23,523 nt of DNA from Phaeoceros laevis (Eukaryota > Anthocerotophyta > Anthocerotopsida > Notothyladales). Under the pieces are notes generated by a model. The model did not search any database. It saw only the letters and a program-made list of their open reading frames with translations, and had not been told where the DNA came from. This document shows positions 1 through 9,662 of this stretch, piece by piece (within the stretch, counting starts at the first letter, position 1; each line of letters opens with the position of its first letter). The stretch spans positions 1 to 23,523 of the forward strand of contig JBNGIQ010007610.1 in assembly GCA_049999765.1 (NCBI GenBank). The letters are read 5' to 3'. The translations under genes were made by a program, and so were the position numbers.

Positions 1-4
1 TAGA

Positions 5-149
5 CCAAATGCCGAATGTCACAAACTCCTCTCGTAGACTTGTAGTATTGTACTCATGCAAGATTTGATGGGCCCATTTTATAAATGGCCAAACATATCC
101 CAAATGCCGAATGCCATAAACCCTTGTTGTAGACTTGTACTCATGCAAC
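5..149. repeat. Imperfect direct repeat, two copies
   Basis: Two copies of a 50-58 nt sequence lie at about 5-62 and 100-149. Each begins with CAAATGCCGAATG, continues through an ACAAAC or ATAAAC stretch and TAGACTTGTA, and ends in TACTCATGCAA. The copies differ by substitutions and by a gap of several bases before TACTCATGCAA. About 37 nt lie between them. No open frame or terminal inverted repeat accompanies them, so they may belong to a larger dispersed element cut off by the window edge. Confidence 0.7.
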
Positions 150-513
150 ACATGGCGGGGCCATGTGGCCCGATTATCCCGACGGGGTAGGTGAAAAGGA
201 TCGGGGCGATACAACCCACGGCGAAACTCAACCGGGACGCGTTTAAGTGAGAGGGGCGGATGTGAGAGAGGAGGCGATCCGGTCCCGGTCCCGAGAGTGG
301 CCGGTACCCCGTGGGGCCACCCGAGCATTGCAGGGTCGTCCGTTCGGTTGTTGTGCACAAACAGGTCCATTTGCTCGGCCACGTCGGGTGATGCCATCCA
401 GGCACCTTAGGTCGAAAGTAGAGCTAATACTGGGCGTGTACGGCCCGTGAGGTAGGGATGTACGCTTGTCAGATTTCCGGTGAAACCATGTGTCACCATA
501 TTTTTGAGGCCAC

Positions 514-1046
514 TCATGTCGGCCACGCTACCAGTGAGCCTAGGGTTGCCCAGTTGCCCTCCAGCCTCAACACCTCCAACCTTGTCAACCTCTCCAAACC
601 GAAGGTGCCGATGTTCCCGCTCAGATCATTCCAGGACAAATCCAGGAACAGGAGATTGGTGAGAGCGGTAAGAGCGGGAATTGGGCCGCTCAGGAAATTG
701 AAGGAGAGATCCAAGTACTCCAGGCGCCTGTTCAAACCCAAATCCAGCGTTGTGAGGTTAGCCAGAGAACCCAGACTTTCTGACAGACTGCCCTCGTGCC
801 TCGGGTTCCAACTTGGAGACGACAGAACCAGTGCCGCTGGCGACGCAAGTCACTCCATTCCACGCACAAGGAGTGTCGTCGCTGGCCCGCCAGTCGTCCG
901 AGACTCCATGAGTATCGCGGGTGATGTGGCTCTTGAATTCCAGGAGAGCCAGGCCGTCCGGAGACAAGGTGGCTTTGGATGCTGCCGCTGCAGGCAACAA
1001 GCAGCCATACCAAACAGGGCAGCGCTAGCCAGCTGCAGAAATTCAT
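514..1046 (-). pseudogene. Decayed LRR receptor (N-terminal fragment)
   Basis: The remains of the 5' end of an LRR receptor-like kinase or receptor-like protein gene can be read in three successive pieces. First is a signal-peptide-like start (MNFCSWLALPCLVWLLVAC) from the ATG at 1046. Then, in another frame from about 970 to 800, comes an LRRNT domain with ALLEFKSHIT and the W-x-C-x-W-x-G-V-x-C pattern (DDTPCAWNGVTC). Then, in a third frame from about 790 to 514, come two or three plant-type LRRs (LEYLDLSFNFLSGPIP, LFLDLSWNDLSGNIG). No GT-AG pair explains the frame changes, and nothing follows the last LRR: no further repeats, transmembrane segment or kinase. It is therefore most likely a frameshifted, truncated pseudogene. 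It differs in type from the malectin-like receptor at 13002-17804, which has no LRRNT of this kind. Confidence 0.75.
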
Positions 1047-1305
1047 TGTAGCATGCGCAGACCTGTGACATCCGATACATGTACGCATCCTAGGCTCCTA
1101 GGCAAGAAGTCAATAGCATGTTATCACTAATTACAGGCGTTTACAGACCTGTAAGATGGACCCGGTCAAGCAGGCTCGCGGGTACAAGCTTGCTTGCCTG
1201 TGAACTCCCAGCTTAGCTACAAAAATAAAACTATCCGTCAGGGTTTGGAGGCGGAGCTGTGGTGTACATAGAAAATGTGAGGCTTTCATTTTGACGCTCG
1301 GCGTC

Positions 1306-1438
1306 AGATGCACATCTTGATGCCCGGGACCTATCACTTGCGTTTTGAGATTCGGGCACTTGCACATCTAAGGCCTATCATTTACTCTTCGAGAGCCTGT
1401 CGTTGCCAGACTCGGGCCTTACACATTTGAGGCCGGGG
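1306..1438. repeat. Degenerate tandem repeat, about 55-60 bp unit
   Basis: Two and a half poorly conserved copies can be aligned by eye. Each has a GCACATCT or ACACATTT core, then GAGGCC or a variant, CCTATCA, a TTTTGAGA or TTCGAGAG stretch, and a GATTCGGGC or GACTCGGGC end. Cores lie near 1311, 1364 and 1420. No coding function is apparent. The rest of 1047-1454 shows nothing recognisable. Confidence 0.4.
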
Positions 1439-1454
1439 GATGTTCTGTATCAGC

Positions 1455-1790
1455 TTCTACCCAGCATCTTGCGTCCTTGCATAAGATTAAGAGCTGCTTG
1501 TCCAAGACCGTGCTAAGCATACCCTCAAATCATGGCTGTCCATGTGAGCTCCCACATTCAGCATTCATGTTTACCCAGCAGTCGAAACTTCCAGTCCTCT
1601 TTGCTGGATCTGTGCATGGAACTTAGTCATTTGATGCAAGGCTCCAACACGTGCACTCCTGCAACAGAAAGTGTGGCTTTAATGGTCGTGCTGCTGCTGC
1701 ATAAAGAGCAAGGGGCCCTCTTGACCTGGACAATGCTGCTTAGCACATGCCAATGCGAGTTATCTATATTATGGTCTTTTCAGTCAAATG
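1455..1790 (-). pseudogene. Decayed PPR gene fragment
   Basis: On the minus strand, broken pieces of a PPR protein of the kind encoded elsewhere in this window can be read in order. They are GPLALY (for the usual EALALY), HFLLQECTC (for TFxCLLQACAS), FHAQIQQRGLE (for LHAQIQxRGLE), VNMNAECGSS (for LVNMYAKCGS), and then TWTAMI, a stop, GYA, a stop, and HGLGQAALNL. Several frames and in-frame stops are involved, and the second half of one S motif is deleted between VNMNAECGSS and TWTAMI. The wording matches the tandem triplets of the genes at 6304-9662 and 18266-21598, so this is a dead member of the same subfamily. A 177-residue open frame on the opposite strand (1532-2065) is its shadow. Confidence 0.7.
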
Positions 1791-2187
1791 TGACCGCAGC
1801 CCTTCCATTGGGCTTTCCATCAAAATTGAGCAAATTGGAGTGTTGGCACTGCAGTGGTTGCACAGCAAACCTCGACCTTCTCACACCCAAAACCCCACAA
1901 CCCCACTACGACGAAGCAGCACAAGGTGGGTCTGGTGAGTCCAGAGAGGAACTGTCAGCCGAACAGCAGATACAACAAATCAATTCGTTTGCGTTGGGGT
2001 CTGCTTGTCCTCGTACTGTTGGGTGTAAGCAAACTGACGCATTTGTCTTGTTATTTGCGCCGTGACCCTCGAGCCTGTAACAGCCCTTTCTTTCGCTTGG
2101 GTGCTGGTGCATGCACATCTTCATCCAAAGCAGCAGCCAAATGAGTCTCAGCGTTTCCCTGTGACTCGTATGTCTTGCACGTATCTG
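1791..2187. other. Non-coding 3' flank of the WDR74 gene
   Basis: I see no gene here. It should contain the 3' untranslated region of the minus-strand gene that stops at 2188. No canonical AATAAA is visible on that strand. Several open frames occur, but none resembles a known protein. Confidence 0.5.
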
Positions 2188-4245
2188 TCACTGAAAGATG
2201 TCAATGCACCGAGTACACGCAACGTCCACACGTCCACACAATAAGTACTCGAAAGGCATGCTGTGGGAACTACCAGGTGGTTGAGAACCTCCACAATTTG
2301 GTAGCAAGTTGAACCCCAAGGTCACAAGTTGCTGCTTCAAGAACACCTGAATAAAAGAGCAGCACAGAATAAGCATACTTCTACAGAGAACCTAAGTTCT
2401 CATGGACAGAGAACAAGATCCTTTTATTTAGCACTTACTCTTGCAAGAAGCTGCCTGGTTCTCACATCGTGTACCCTCAAGTAGCGATCTCGACCTGGGC
2501 AGCAAACCAGTGAAAGTGAGGAAATATATGCTTGACATTCACTTGTGGAACTTCATGAAACTAGAAGAGCATGCGCGGCTGACCACATGATGCCAACAGA
2601 TGCATGCTGGGGTGTCTCACAACAGCACGAATGCTGCCAGCACAAGCACCCTTGAAACTCCCAAGAGACCGACCTGCACAGCGCATGCTGTTCCAGTCAG
2701 CTGCAATGACCAAGGGAGGACAAAAATGATACATTGCTAGAGGTCATTGCTTACCCATACGCATGTCAAAGCTTGTCAAATCCCCAGTTCCAGTTCCGAC
2801 ATGTACGGTATACCCGTCACCCTCTTGCACCATCGATGTTATTGGGGATTCACCATGCTCAACAACTTGGACTGGCCTTCGCTGTGCGTCAACATCATAC
2901 AAGCGTACCTATTCCAACTGTACTGCTATAAATAAGAATGGGTGTGAAAAGGTTGCTTCCAAACTTCACGAAACACAGTCCGGCATCCAGGGCCAGGCAT
3001 CATACATAGGAAAAACGAAATTAGCTAACCTGATGATTGCCAGTCCCTGTGACGACCTTCCGAGGATCATCACCAGATAGGAAGGTGACAGTAGTAACAT
3101 GAGGTAGCGTAACCAGCCCAAGGTTGTCTTTTTTTGGCTGCTTCAAAGCAGACGTTCGAGTGAGGCAAAACAAGAAGAGCAGATGTCTGAAAGTACAAAA
3201 AAGACATACAAGGAGAGAAATTTCACAAGTTTAGCGGTCCACAAGTTTGACCCTGTGTCCAGATCCCATAAGTGCACATCCAAGCCTTTCCTGGTACACG
3301 AATGCAAGAACATCACTTTGAGAGCATTGCAGAATATGTAATCCAGTGAAGGACCAACTGCAAGTTTGCAGGGCAATACCCTCCGTATACAGCACGTCTC
3401 TCTCCGTTGTCAACCTTTAAGCAAGAAACAGTGCCTGTGTCACAAAGTTTCCACCTAAGAGTGCCTTCCTCGGGAACTGGTGAAGCTTGATTGCCATCCT
3501 CCCTGCTGTCGAAATCAGACTGAATGGCCAATATACCATTCGCCGACGCGGATAGCACCGTCCGACCCCTGAACAACACATGAAGAGTTAACATGTGCTT
3601 GGAGGTGAACGGCTATTGCAGACGAAGGGAAATGGTGTTTGAGCTTAGTTACTACCGTGACCTAGCTTGACGAAACAGATGGATGTCACAAGGTTGATGT
3701 GCACCTTCGCGGCTGCTAGTTGCAGGCTCGTCGGAAAGTGACGTGGGAACTAGCAGCTGCGACCGCAGAGCCCCGTCTGAGGAGTCCAGAACATCCACCT
3801 AGTCCGAAACCCACGACTGTAAGGGTACAGTGGGAGGAAACAGGCAGCATAGGAGATTACTAGGTACGTGGAAAGGAAAAAACCTTTCCGTTCGTCCTGG
3901 CTACAGCAAATTCGTCCATGTCGGACCAAATTGACATGCTCACGATGCTCCGCTGCGGGTCCGGTTGACCCCATCGTGCGACAACCTGAGGGGATGCTGC
4001 TAGTGCAGCAGCCTCCACCACTGCTCTCCAAAGCAGCGAAACAAACAGGTGTTCAGCAGCAAGCCAGCAACGAGAGAATTGGAGGATTGCAGCTACCCGA
4101 AGAAAAACTCAGACGAAAGAGTAAAGCTTGCTGCAATTACCATCTACACTACCAACCGACCTTTCACAAGTCCAAGTGCGTCACAGCAGAGGGCGCGAAA
4201 GCCCTCTGGAGTGCCTAGGAGGTCCACCTTCGATGTCCGCGGCAT
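2188..4245 (-). CDS. WDR74: WD-repeat protein WDR74/NSA1 (ribosome biogenesis)
   Basis: Homologue of WDR74 (yeast NSA1), a nucleolar WD40 propeller needed for 60S subunit maturation and processing of pre-rRNA. The exon model, from the start down, is 4245-4161, 4023-3884, 3798-3656, 3568-3380, 3290-3227, 3137-3030, 2908-2755, 2700-2584, 2494-2439 and 2346-2188. All junctions are GT-AG and keep frame, giving 404 residues. Family landmarks appear in order: the N-terminus MPRTSKVDLLGTPE with ALGLVK; VARWGQPD; DEFAVARTNGKVDVLD; VYGGKGLDVHLWDLD and NLWTAK; KVVTGTGNHQVRLYD; AGSIRAVVRHP; LASCGRDRYLRVHDV; VFLKQQL. The start was chosen because MPRT at 4245 matches the conserved N-terminus of the family. 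The C-terminus after VFLKQQL is short and lacks the basic nucleolar tail seen in animal homologues, so the last exon could be modelled differently. It is divergent from RPN8, with 119 bp between the start codons. The family identity is firm; exact exon ends are by eye. Confidence 0.88.
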
Positions 4246-4364
4246 TGTTAGTCGTGCCTGCTGCTGCGACTACAAATCTGCAATATATGCAATGACTGGC
4301 CCTAAAACTTGTGAGTCTCACACTGCTTGCTTCTCGCCAGGGACCGAGCACTCAGGGAGGGAGC
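4246..4364. promoter_or_regulatory. Divergent promoter shared by WDR74 and RPN8
   Basis: Only 119 bp separate the start codons of two outward-facing genes, so both 5' leaders and the core promoter must lie in this gap or overlap a gene. Visible elements are a telo-box at 4300-4306, a TATA-like ATATAT around 4282-4287, and a 13-nt inverted repeat TGTGAGTCTCACA near 4310-4322. The latter could be a protein-binding palindrome, but its function is unknown. Confidence 0.7.
4300..4306 (+). promoter_or_regulatory. Telo-box (CCCTAAA)
   Basis: The sequence TGGCCCTAAAAC contains the plant telo-box core CCCTAAA directly after a GGCC. In plants such boxes are enriched in promoters of ribosomal-protein, ribosome-biogenesis and other growth-linked genes. 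That suits a promoter serving a ribosome biogenesis factor and a proteasome subunit. A seven-base match can arise by chance; its position in a 119-bp divergent promoter is what makes it credible. Confidence 0.5.
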
Positions 4365-5875
4365 ATGGCGGACTACGTAGTTGTCAGCCAGACGGGGACG
4401 GGGCACGCCATCGATAAGGTTGTTGTGCATCCTCTGGTACTGCTCAGCATCGTGGACAATTACAATCGGGTGTCCTTGGCCAGCCGCAAGCGCGTCCTGG
4501 GAGTGCTGCTCGGTTCCACTTTCCGGGGACGCGTTGACATCACGAACAGCTATGCTGGTAGGATGAACACTTCTCTTGCCTTACGAGAAGAGCGCGCACA
4601 AGCAGTAGCTTACAATCAGGCTCGTGTCTGGTGATGCTGCTCAGTCCCATTCGAGGAGGATGACAAGGATGCAAGCATCTGGTTCCTGGATCATAACTAC
4701 CACGAGCAAATGTTTGACATGTTCAAGACCATCAACGGTACCTACTACTGCACTTGTGTAAAATTTTCTGAAATGGCAGCTGTCTTGTCCTCAATTTTGC
4801 GTTCTCTTGCTCTATGCAGCAAAGGAGCACGTAGTTGGATGGTACAGCACTGGTCCTAGGCTACGGGAAAATGACCTAGACATTCACGAGCTCTTTCGAG
4901 AGTAAGCTAATTGCGCTTTGAGGCTCATTTGTCATGAAAATTACCGACTCTTATGAGGTCTCCTGTCTGATCTGCTTGCAGCTATGCACCCAATCCTGTT
5001 CTTGTGATCATAGACGTGCAGCCCAAGGAGCTGGGCATTCCTACAAAGGCCTATTATGCTGTTGAAGATGTAAAGGAGGTAATACATCAGTCCTTCGGTC
5101 CTCAGTACCTGCAGGGACTTGCAGAATGTCCCTTGACGGCTTGTCATTTTTTCAGGACGCCACTCAAAAGGCACAGAAGGTCTTTGTGCATGTTCCATCA
5201 GAAATAGGAGCTTATGAGGCTGAGGAGATTGGGGTCGAGCACCTTCTCCGAGATGTTAAAGATGCTACCGTCAGCACTTTAGCAACAGAGGTAAGCTGGG
5301 AACCAACTTCAAGTAAGTTGCATGGCCTTGTTTCATTGCTGGCTTTTTGTCATATTTGAGTGGTTGCGGTTCCGTGGCCACAGGTTGGCGGGAAACTGGT
5401 GGCGTTGAAGGGCTTGGAAGCCCGGCTTAAAGAGATCCATGCATACTTGGATCTTGTTGTTGATGGGCGTCTGCCACTGAACCATGAAATTTTGTACCAC
5501 CTCCAGGTTAGGTCTATCTGCTTTTCTGGAGTGCAATTGGAAATAACTCTCTATGTGTCCCCTGTGAATCTGACGCATTGATATGGCAGGATGTGTTTAA
5601 CCTGCTGCCGAATTTGAACATAAGTGAACTCATCAAGGCTTTTTCAGGTACGCTCATGTACCACTGGTTGAAGTCCAGATTCGTTTCTGCTGCAAAACCA
5701 TTCTTACCCAATCGTATGCATGGCAGTGAAAACAAATGATATGATGCTAGTGATATATCTATCGGCTTTGATACGATCAGTGGTTGCCCTGCACAACTTG
5801 ATCAACAACAAGCTCCTCAATAAGGAGCATGAGAGGATTGCAGATGCGACAGCCATTCCAGCTGGTCCGGCGTAG
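4365..5875 (+). CDS. RPN8: 26S proteasome lid subunit RPN8 (PSMD7)
   Basis: Non-catalytic MPN-domain subunit of the 19S regulatory particle lid, the structural partner of the deubiquitinase RPN11. Eight exons: 4365-4557, 4645-4737, 4820-4901, 4982-5078, 5156-5290, 5384-5506, 5590-5647 and 5727-5875. Introns are 77-93 nt, all GT-AG and in frame, for a product of 309 residues, close to the plant family length. Landmarks: [25 protein letters not shown], the NSYAVPFEED stretch, [20 protein letters not shown], [17 protein letters not shown] (here [11 protein letters not shown]), [17 protein letters not shown] and the C-terminal helices ending [15 protein letters not shown]. The MPN domain lacks the HxHx10D zinc motif, as expected for RPN8. 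The C-terminal tail after KEHE is short and lacks a KEKE stretch. The start ATG follows a purine-rich GGGAGGGAGC and begins the conserved MADYVVV. Confidence 0.95.
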
Positions 5876-5919
5876 GATCGTAGCATTTAGGTTCTCATTT
5901 TTTGGTGTACATTTGCCAC

Positions 5920-5925
5920 AATAAA
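5920..5925 (+). terminator. Poly(A) signal for RPN8
   Basis: A canonical AATAAA lies 45 bases after the RPN8 stop codon in a T-rich context, a normal position for a plant polyadenylation signal. Confidence 0.65.
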
Positions 5926-6303
5926 GGCATCGCAAAAATTTCAGACGAGCCTTGATCCATCGGATGCAACTCGTTTCGATATTTCGCCCGCACTACTCCG
6001 GAGGATCGACCGCACTACGTTCCACGATGACGCTATTTGCAACGTAGTGGTTCAGCTATGGTTGCTGTTCCTGATTCTGGCCATCCCGCGTTACCCCTCT
6101 CGGGTGGTCAGGTCTATACGTTGACGCAGATCCCGGAAGATTCTGTAGTGGGTTTGGAAGGAGCTGCCCTCTATCTGCTTCACCACATAATGCAAGCCCC
6201 CTTGGCCGCGGATGTACAGACGAGCCCTCGCCTCCAACACCTGGTGTCACCAATTGCTACTTTTTGCACTAGGATGTCCCCATTGTGATCAAGAACCAGC
6301 GCA
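5926..6303 (+). other. Unassigned region between RPN8 and the PPR gene
   Basis: This should hold the promoter and 5' leader of the PPR gene. Two stretches look protein-like on the plus strand: one around 5949-6060 reading ATRFDISPALLRRIDRTTF, and one from the ATG at 6058 reading VYTLTQIPEDSVVGLEGAAL and ending with a stop at 6286-6288. They are in different frames, and I could not join them to each other or match them to a family. They may be a relic or chance open frames. Confidence 0.3.
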
Positions 6304-9300
6304 ATGAAGAAGGTTGGCTTTTTGGTGGTTTGGAGCCTGATTTCAGTCAAACCCACCTCCTTCAGACAATTTGAGAAGCTATGCAGGCATCTATGGTCCT
6401 TGCAAGGCGCAGCCGAGCAAAGCTTTGCTAAGGTGGTCGGTACAGCCTATCAGGGTGGTTTGGACCTCGACTCGGTCTCTGGCAGGTTCAAGCTTCTCCT
6501 TTTACTTAACTCCGTGCTCCGCAACTTGATTCGTCTGCTGCAGGGTGCTCAGGTCACATGTGTAAAAGGGATGTTTTTCCCTAGCCCCATTGTTCTGATC
6601 ATTCATTGACGTACAGGGTGCGGTCTAAGGATGCTATTGGGATTCAGTCATCTGACGAAGGAAGACTCCGTGAAGCCGTTGAAGCGCTGGACTTCATGGT
6701 GCAGGGAGGATCTTATGTCCCCGTTTCTCAATTTCATCAGGTCCTTAAGACCTGTGTTGCACAAAAGGATTTGGTGCTTGGTCGCCATGTTCACACTCTT
6801 ACTCTTAAAACTGGGTATCAGTCGAACCAACTCCTGGCCAACCAGATTATGCGCATGTACGTCTGTCATGGAAGGTTACAGGAGGCAATTCGGGTGTTCA
6901 CCGAAGTGACTGAACCGGACACCTTTATGTGGCATAGCCTTATTTCAGCGTATGCTGATTCTGGACACCCTTCCCAGGCTATCGAACTGTATCAACAAAT
7001 GCGTCAGTCTACAGTGAAACCCAACAGCTATGTGCATGTTGCAGTTCTGAAGGCTTGTGCCAGTGCGCTGGATTTGAATGCAGGGAAGCAGGTCCATGCT
7101 GATGTTGTGGGAAGTAAGGTTGAGCCAAATATTTTCGTTGGCAGCTCTCTCGTGGACATGTACTCTAAATGTGGGAGGTTGGAGGATGCCAGAGAAGTCT
7201 TTGACAATATGCCTGTACGAGACGCAGTGTCATGGAATGCCATGATTGCAGGGTATGCTCAGCACGGGCAGGGTCAACAAGCACTCTCCCTTTATGAAAA
7301 AATGCAACAACAGGGCAGTACTCCAGCGAACTATGTTACATTTGTCTGCCTTCTCAAAGCATGTGCTAGCATCAAAGACTTAAGGAAGGGGAAGGAGATT
7401 CATTGCCAGGTTCATAGAAGGGGACTGGAAGGTGATGTGGTTATTGGAAGCTGCTTGGTGGATATGTATGCCAAGTGTGGGAACTTGCAGGATGCCCGCA
7501 AGGTGTTTGACATGTTGCCCACAAGAAATGTAGTGGCATGGACGGCCATGATCGCAGGATATGTACAACATGGACTTGGTCATGAAGCTCTTACTTTGTA
7601 CTCGAAGATGCAAGAGGAGGGCGCAGCAGCCAATCACGTTACATTTGCTTGCGTTTTGAAAGCATGTGGTTCTGTGGGAGCTCTAGATGAGGGGAAGCAA
7701 CTCCATTCACAAATTCAGGAACGACGACTGGAAACTGATCTGGTTGTCGGTAATTGTTTGGTGGACATGTATGTAAAATGTGGGAGCTTAGAGGATGCTC
7801 GCAGAGTTTTTGACAATCTGCCCACTAAAGATGTCGTCACATGGACAGCTATGATCGCAGGATATGCTCAGCAGGGGCTTGGTAGTGAAGCCCTTTGTCT
7901 CCATGCAAGTATGAAGCAGGAGGGAGTAAGTTTGGCTAATCATGTCACCTTTGCTTGCCTTCTAAAAGCTTGTATCAGCATTGGTTCTTTACATCATGGA
8001 AAGCAGCTGCATTCAGAGATTCAGCAACGAGGATTGGAGACTGATCTCGTTGTTGGCAACTGTCTGGTGGATATGTATGCAAAATGTGGGAGCTTAGAAG
8101 ATGCTCGTAGAGTGTTTGATAGAATGCCCAAAAGAGATGTGGTGACATGGAATGCCATGATTGGTGGATATGCGCAGAAAGAGCTTGGTCAAGAAGCTCT
8201 TGCTCTTTATTCATTGTTGGAAAGGGAGGGGATTTGTATAGCTGATAATATCACATTCGCATGTGGTTTAAAAGCGTGTGGCAATACTGGGGATTTACAT
8301 CGTGGACAGCAGCTCCACACACATATTCAGGAACGGGCATTAGGAGCTGATTTGGTTGTTGGCAATTGCCTAATCGATATGTATGCTAGGTGTGGTAGCT
8401 TGCAAGATGCCCACATTGTCTTTGACAAGATGCCCACGAAGGATGTAGTGACTTGGAATTCCATGATAACAGGATATGCGCAGAAAGGGCTTGGTGAGGA
8501 GGCCCTGAGACTCTATAGAAGAATGCAACAGGAGGGTCTGACTGTGGGCGATAATGTAACACTAAAGTGCCTCCTAAAAGCATGTGCAAGTGTCGGAGCA
8601 TTACAGTTGGGGAGGCAACTCCACCTGCAGATTCAGGAAAGAGGAGAAGTGCTGGATGTGGTTGTAGGCAGCTGCCTGGTGGACATGTATGCTAAGTGTG
8701 GCAGGCTCGATGAAGCTCGCAGGGTGTTTGACAATCTCCCAACAAAAGATGTCGTGACTTGGACTGCCATGATCAATGGATATGGCCAATCGAATGAAAG
8801 CCAGATGGCAATTCAGTGTTTTGAAGAGATGCAACTAAGTGGGGTTAAGCCTGACCAGGCTACTTTCATCTGTTTACTTGTAGCGTGCAGTCATCACGGC
8901 ATGGTGAGGAAGGGCCAACAGTACTTTAAAATGATGGCGGAAGACCATGGCATTGTGCCCACAGTTGATCATTATAATTGCATGGTGGATCTCCTTGGGA
9001 GGGCTGGCCATTTGGACGAGGCAGAGAGTGTGCTACTGACTATGCCACTCGAAAGCAATGTTGTTGGGTGGATGTCTTTGCTGAATGCGTGCAAAAACCA
9101 TGGTGACATCCAGCGTGCAACTGAGTGTTTCAACAGGCTTGTTAAATTGGAACCTCAACACTCTGCTGCATACCTGCACTTAGCGAATATATATGCAGAT
9201 GCTGGTTTGTGGGGGGATGTAGAGAGGATTGAAAGCTTGAGAAGGTCAGCAGGTGCTTGCAAGAAGCCTGCAACGGCTTCCATTGAGGTCAACAGTAAAG

Positions 9301-9662
9301 TTGAGACATTTGCTGTGGGGGAAGAAAGAGCTGACATTTCCTCCAAACTAAGAAGCGCGAATCTGCAACTAGAGGAAGGTGGCCATATTCCACACACAGA
9401 CTTGGTGCTGAAGTCCGTGCCTGATGGGGAGAAGGAAGACGTCCTGTGTGGGCATGCTGAAAAACTAGCTTTGGCGTATGGTCTATTAAACACACCAGAT
9501 GGCGCAATTTTACTCGTGACAAAGAATCTGCGCATGTGCAGTGACTGCCACAGTGGCACAAAGGTCATGTCAAGGGTTGAAAAGCGTGAAATAATAGTTA
9601 GAGATGCACATCGAGTTCACCATTTTGTGGACGGTTCATGTTCATGTGGAGATCGGCATTGA
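6304..9662 (+). CDS. PPR-DYW organellar RNA-editing protein (1)
   Basis: PLS-class pentatricopeptide repeat protein with E and DYW domains, a site-specific factor for C-to-U editing of mitochondrial or plastid RNA. The long open exon runs to the stop at 9660-9662. Its frame has no ATG before 6696, yet similarity to the second PPR protein begins upstream of that codon (EGRLREAVEAL against DGRINDAVNAL). I therefore propose a first exon 6304-6485 spliced to 6617-9662: both sites are GT-AG, phase 2 matches, and the product is 1075 residues. The first exon (MKKVGFLVVWSLISVK) is plausible as a targeting peptide. Triplets in the middle (residues about 267-775) are near-duplicates, and E motifs follow. 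The DYW domain keeps its zinc ligands H1007-A-E1009 and C1035-x-x-C1038, plus the CSCGD tail. Oddities: the PG box before the domain is degraded (KKPATASIEV) and the protein ends CGDRH rather than DYW. The family is certain; the first exon is inferred. Confidence 0.9.
7233..8759 (+). repeat. Five tandem P-L-S triplets inside PPR gene 1
   Basis: Counting from the conserved Trp of each P motif, units run 7233-7538, 7539-7841, 7842-8147, 8148-8453 and 8454-8759: four of 306 nt and one of 303 nt. Each encodes one P, one L and one S motif. Shared wording includes AMIAGYAQ, FACxLKAC, GKQLHSxIQ, GNCLVDMYAKCGSLEDA, RRVFDNLPTKDVVT. Units 2 and 3 are the most alike. The near-uniform unit length and similarity point to unequal crossing-over within the gene. 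Confidence 0.85.

Noticed and set aside
458-1051. 197-codon plus-strand open frame
   Set aside because: It is antisense to the LRR relic, where the minus strand gives clear LRR and LRRNT motifs.
1532-2065. 177-codon plus-strand open frame
   Set aside because: Over 1532-1790 it is the antisense shadow of the decayed PPR fragment, and the remainder has no family similarity.
7233-8759. Regularly spaced repeats as a CRISPR-like array
   Set aside because: The period is about 306 nt, and the repeats are coding PPR triplets in a eukaryotic gene.
9155-9568. 137-codon minus-strand open frame
   Set aside because: It lies wholly antisense within the E/DYW region of PPR gene 1 and shows no protein similarity.
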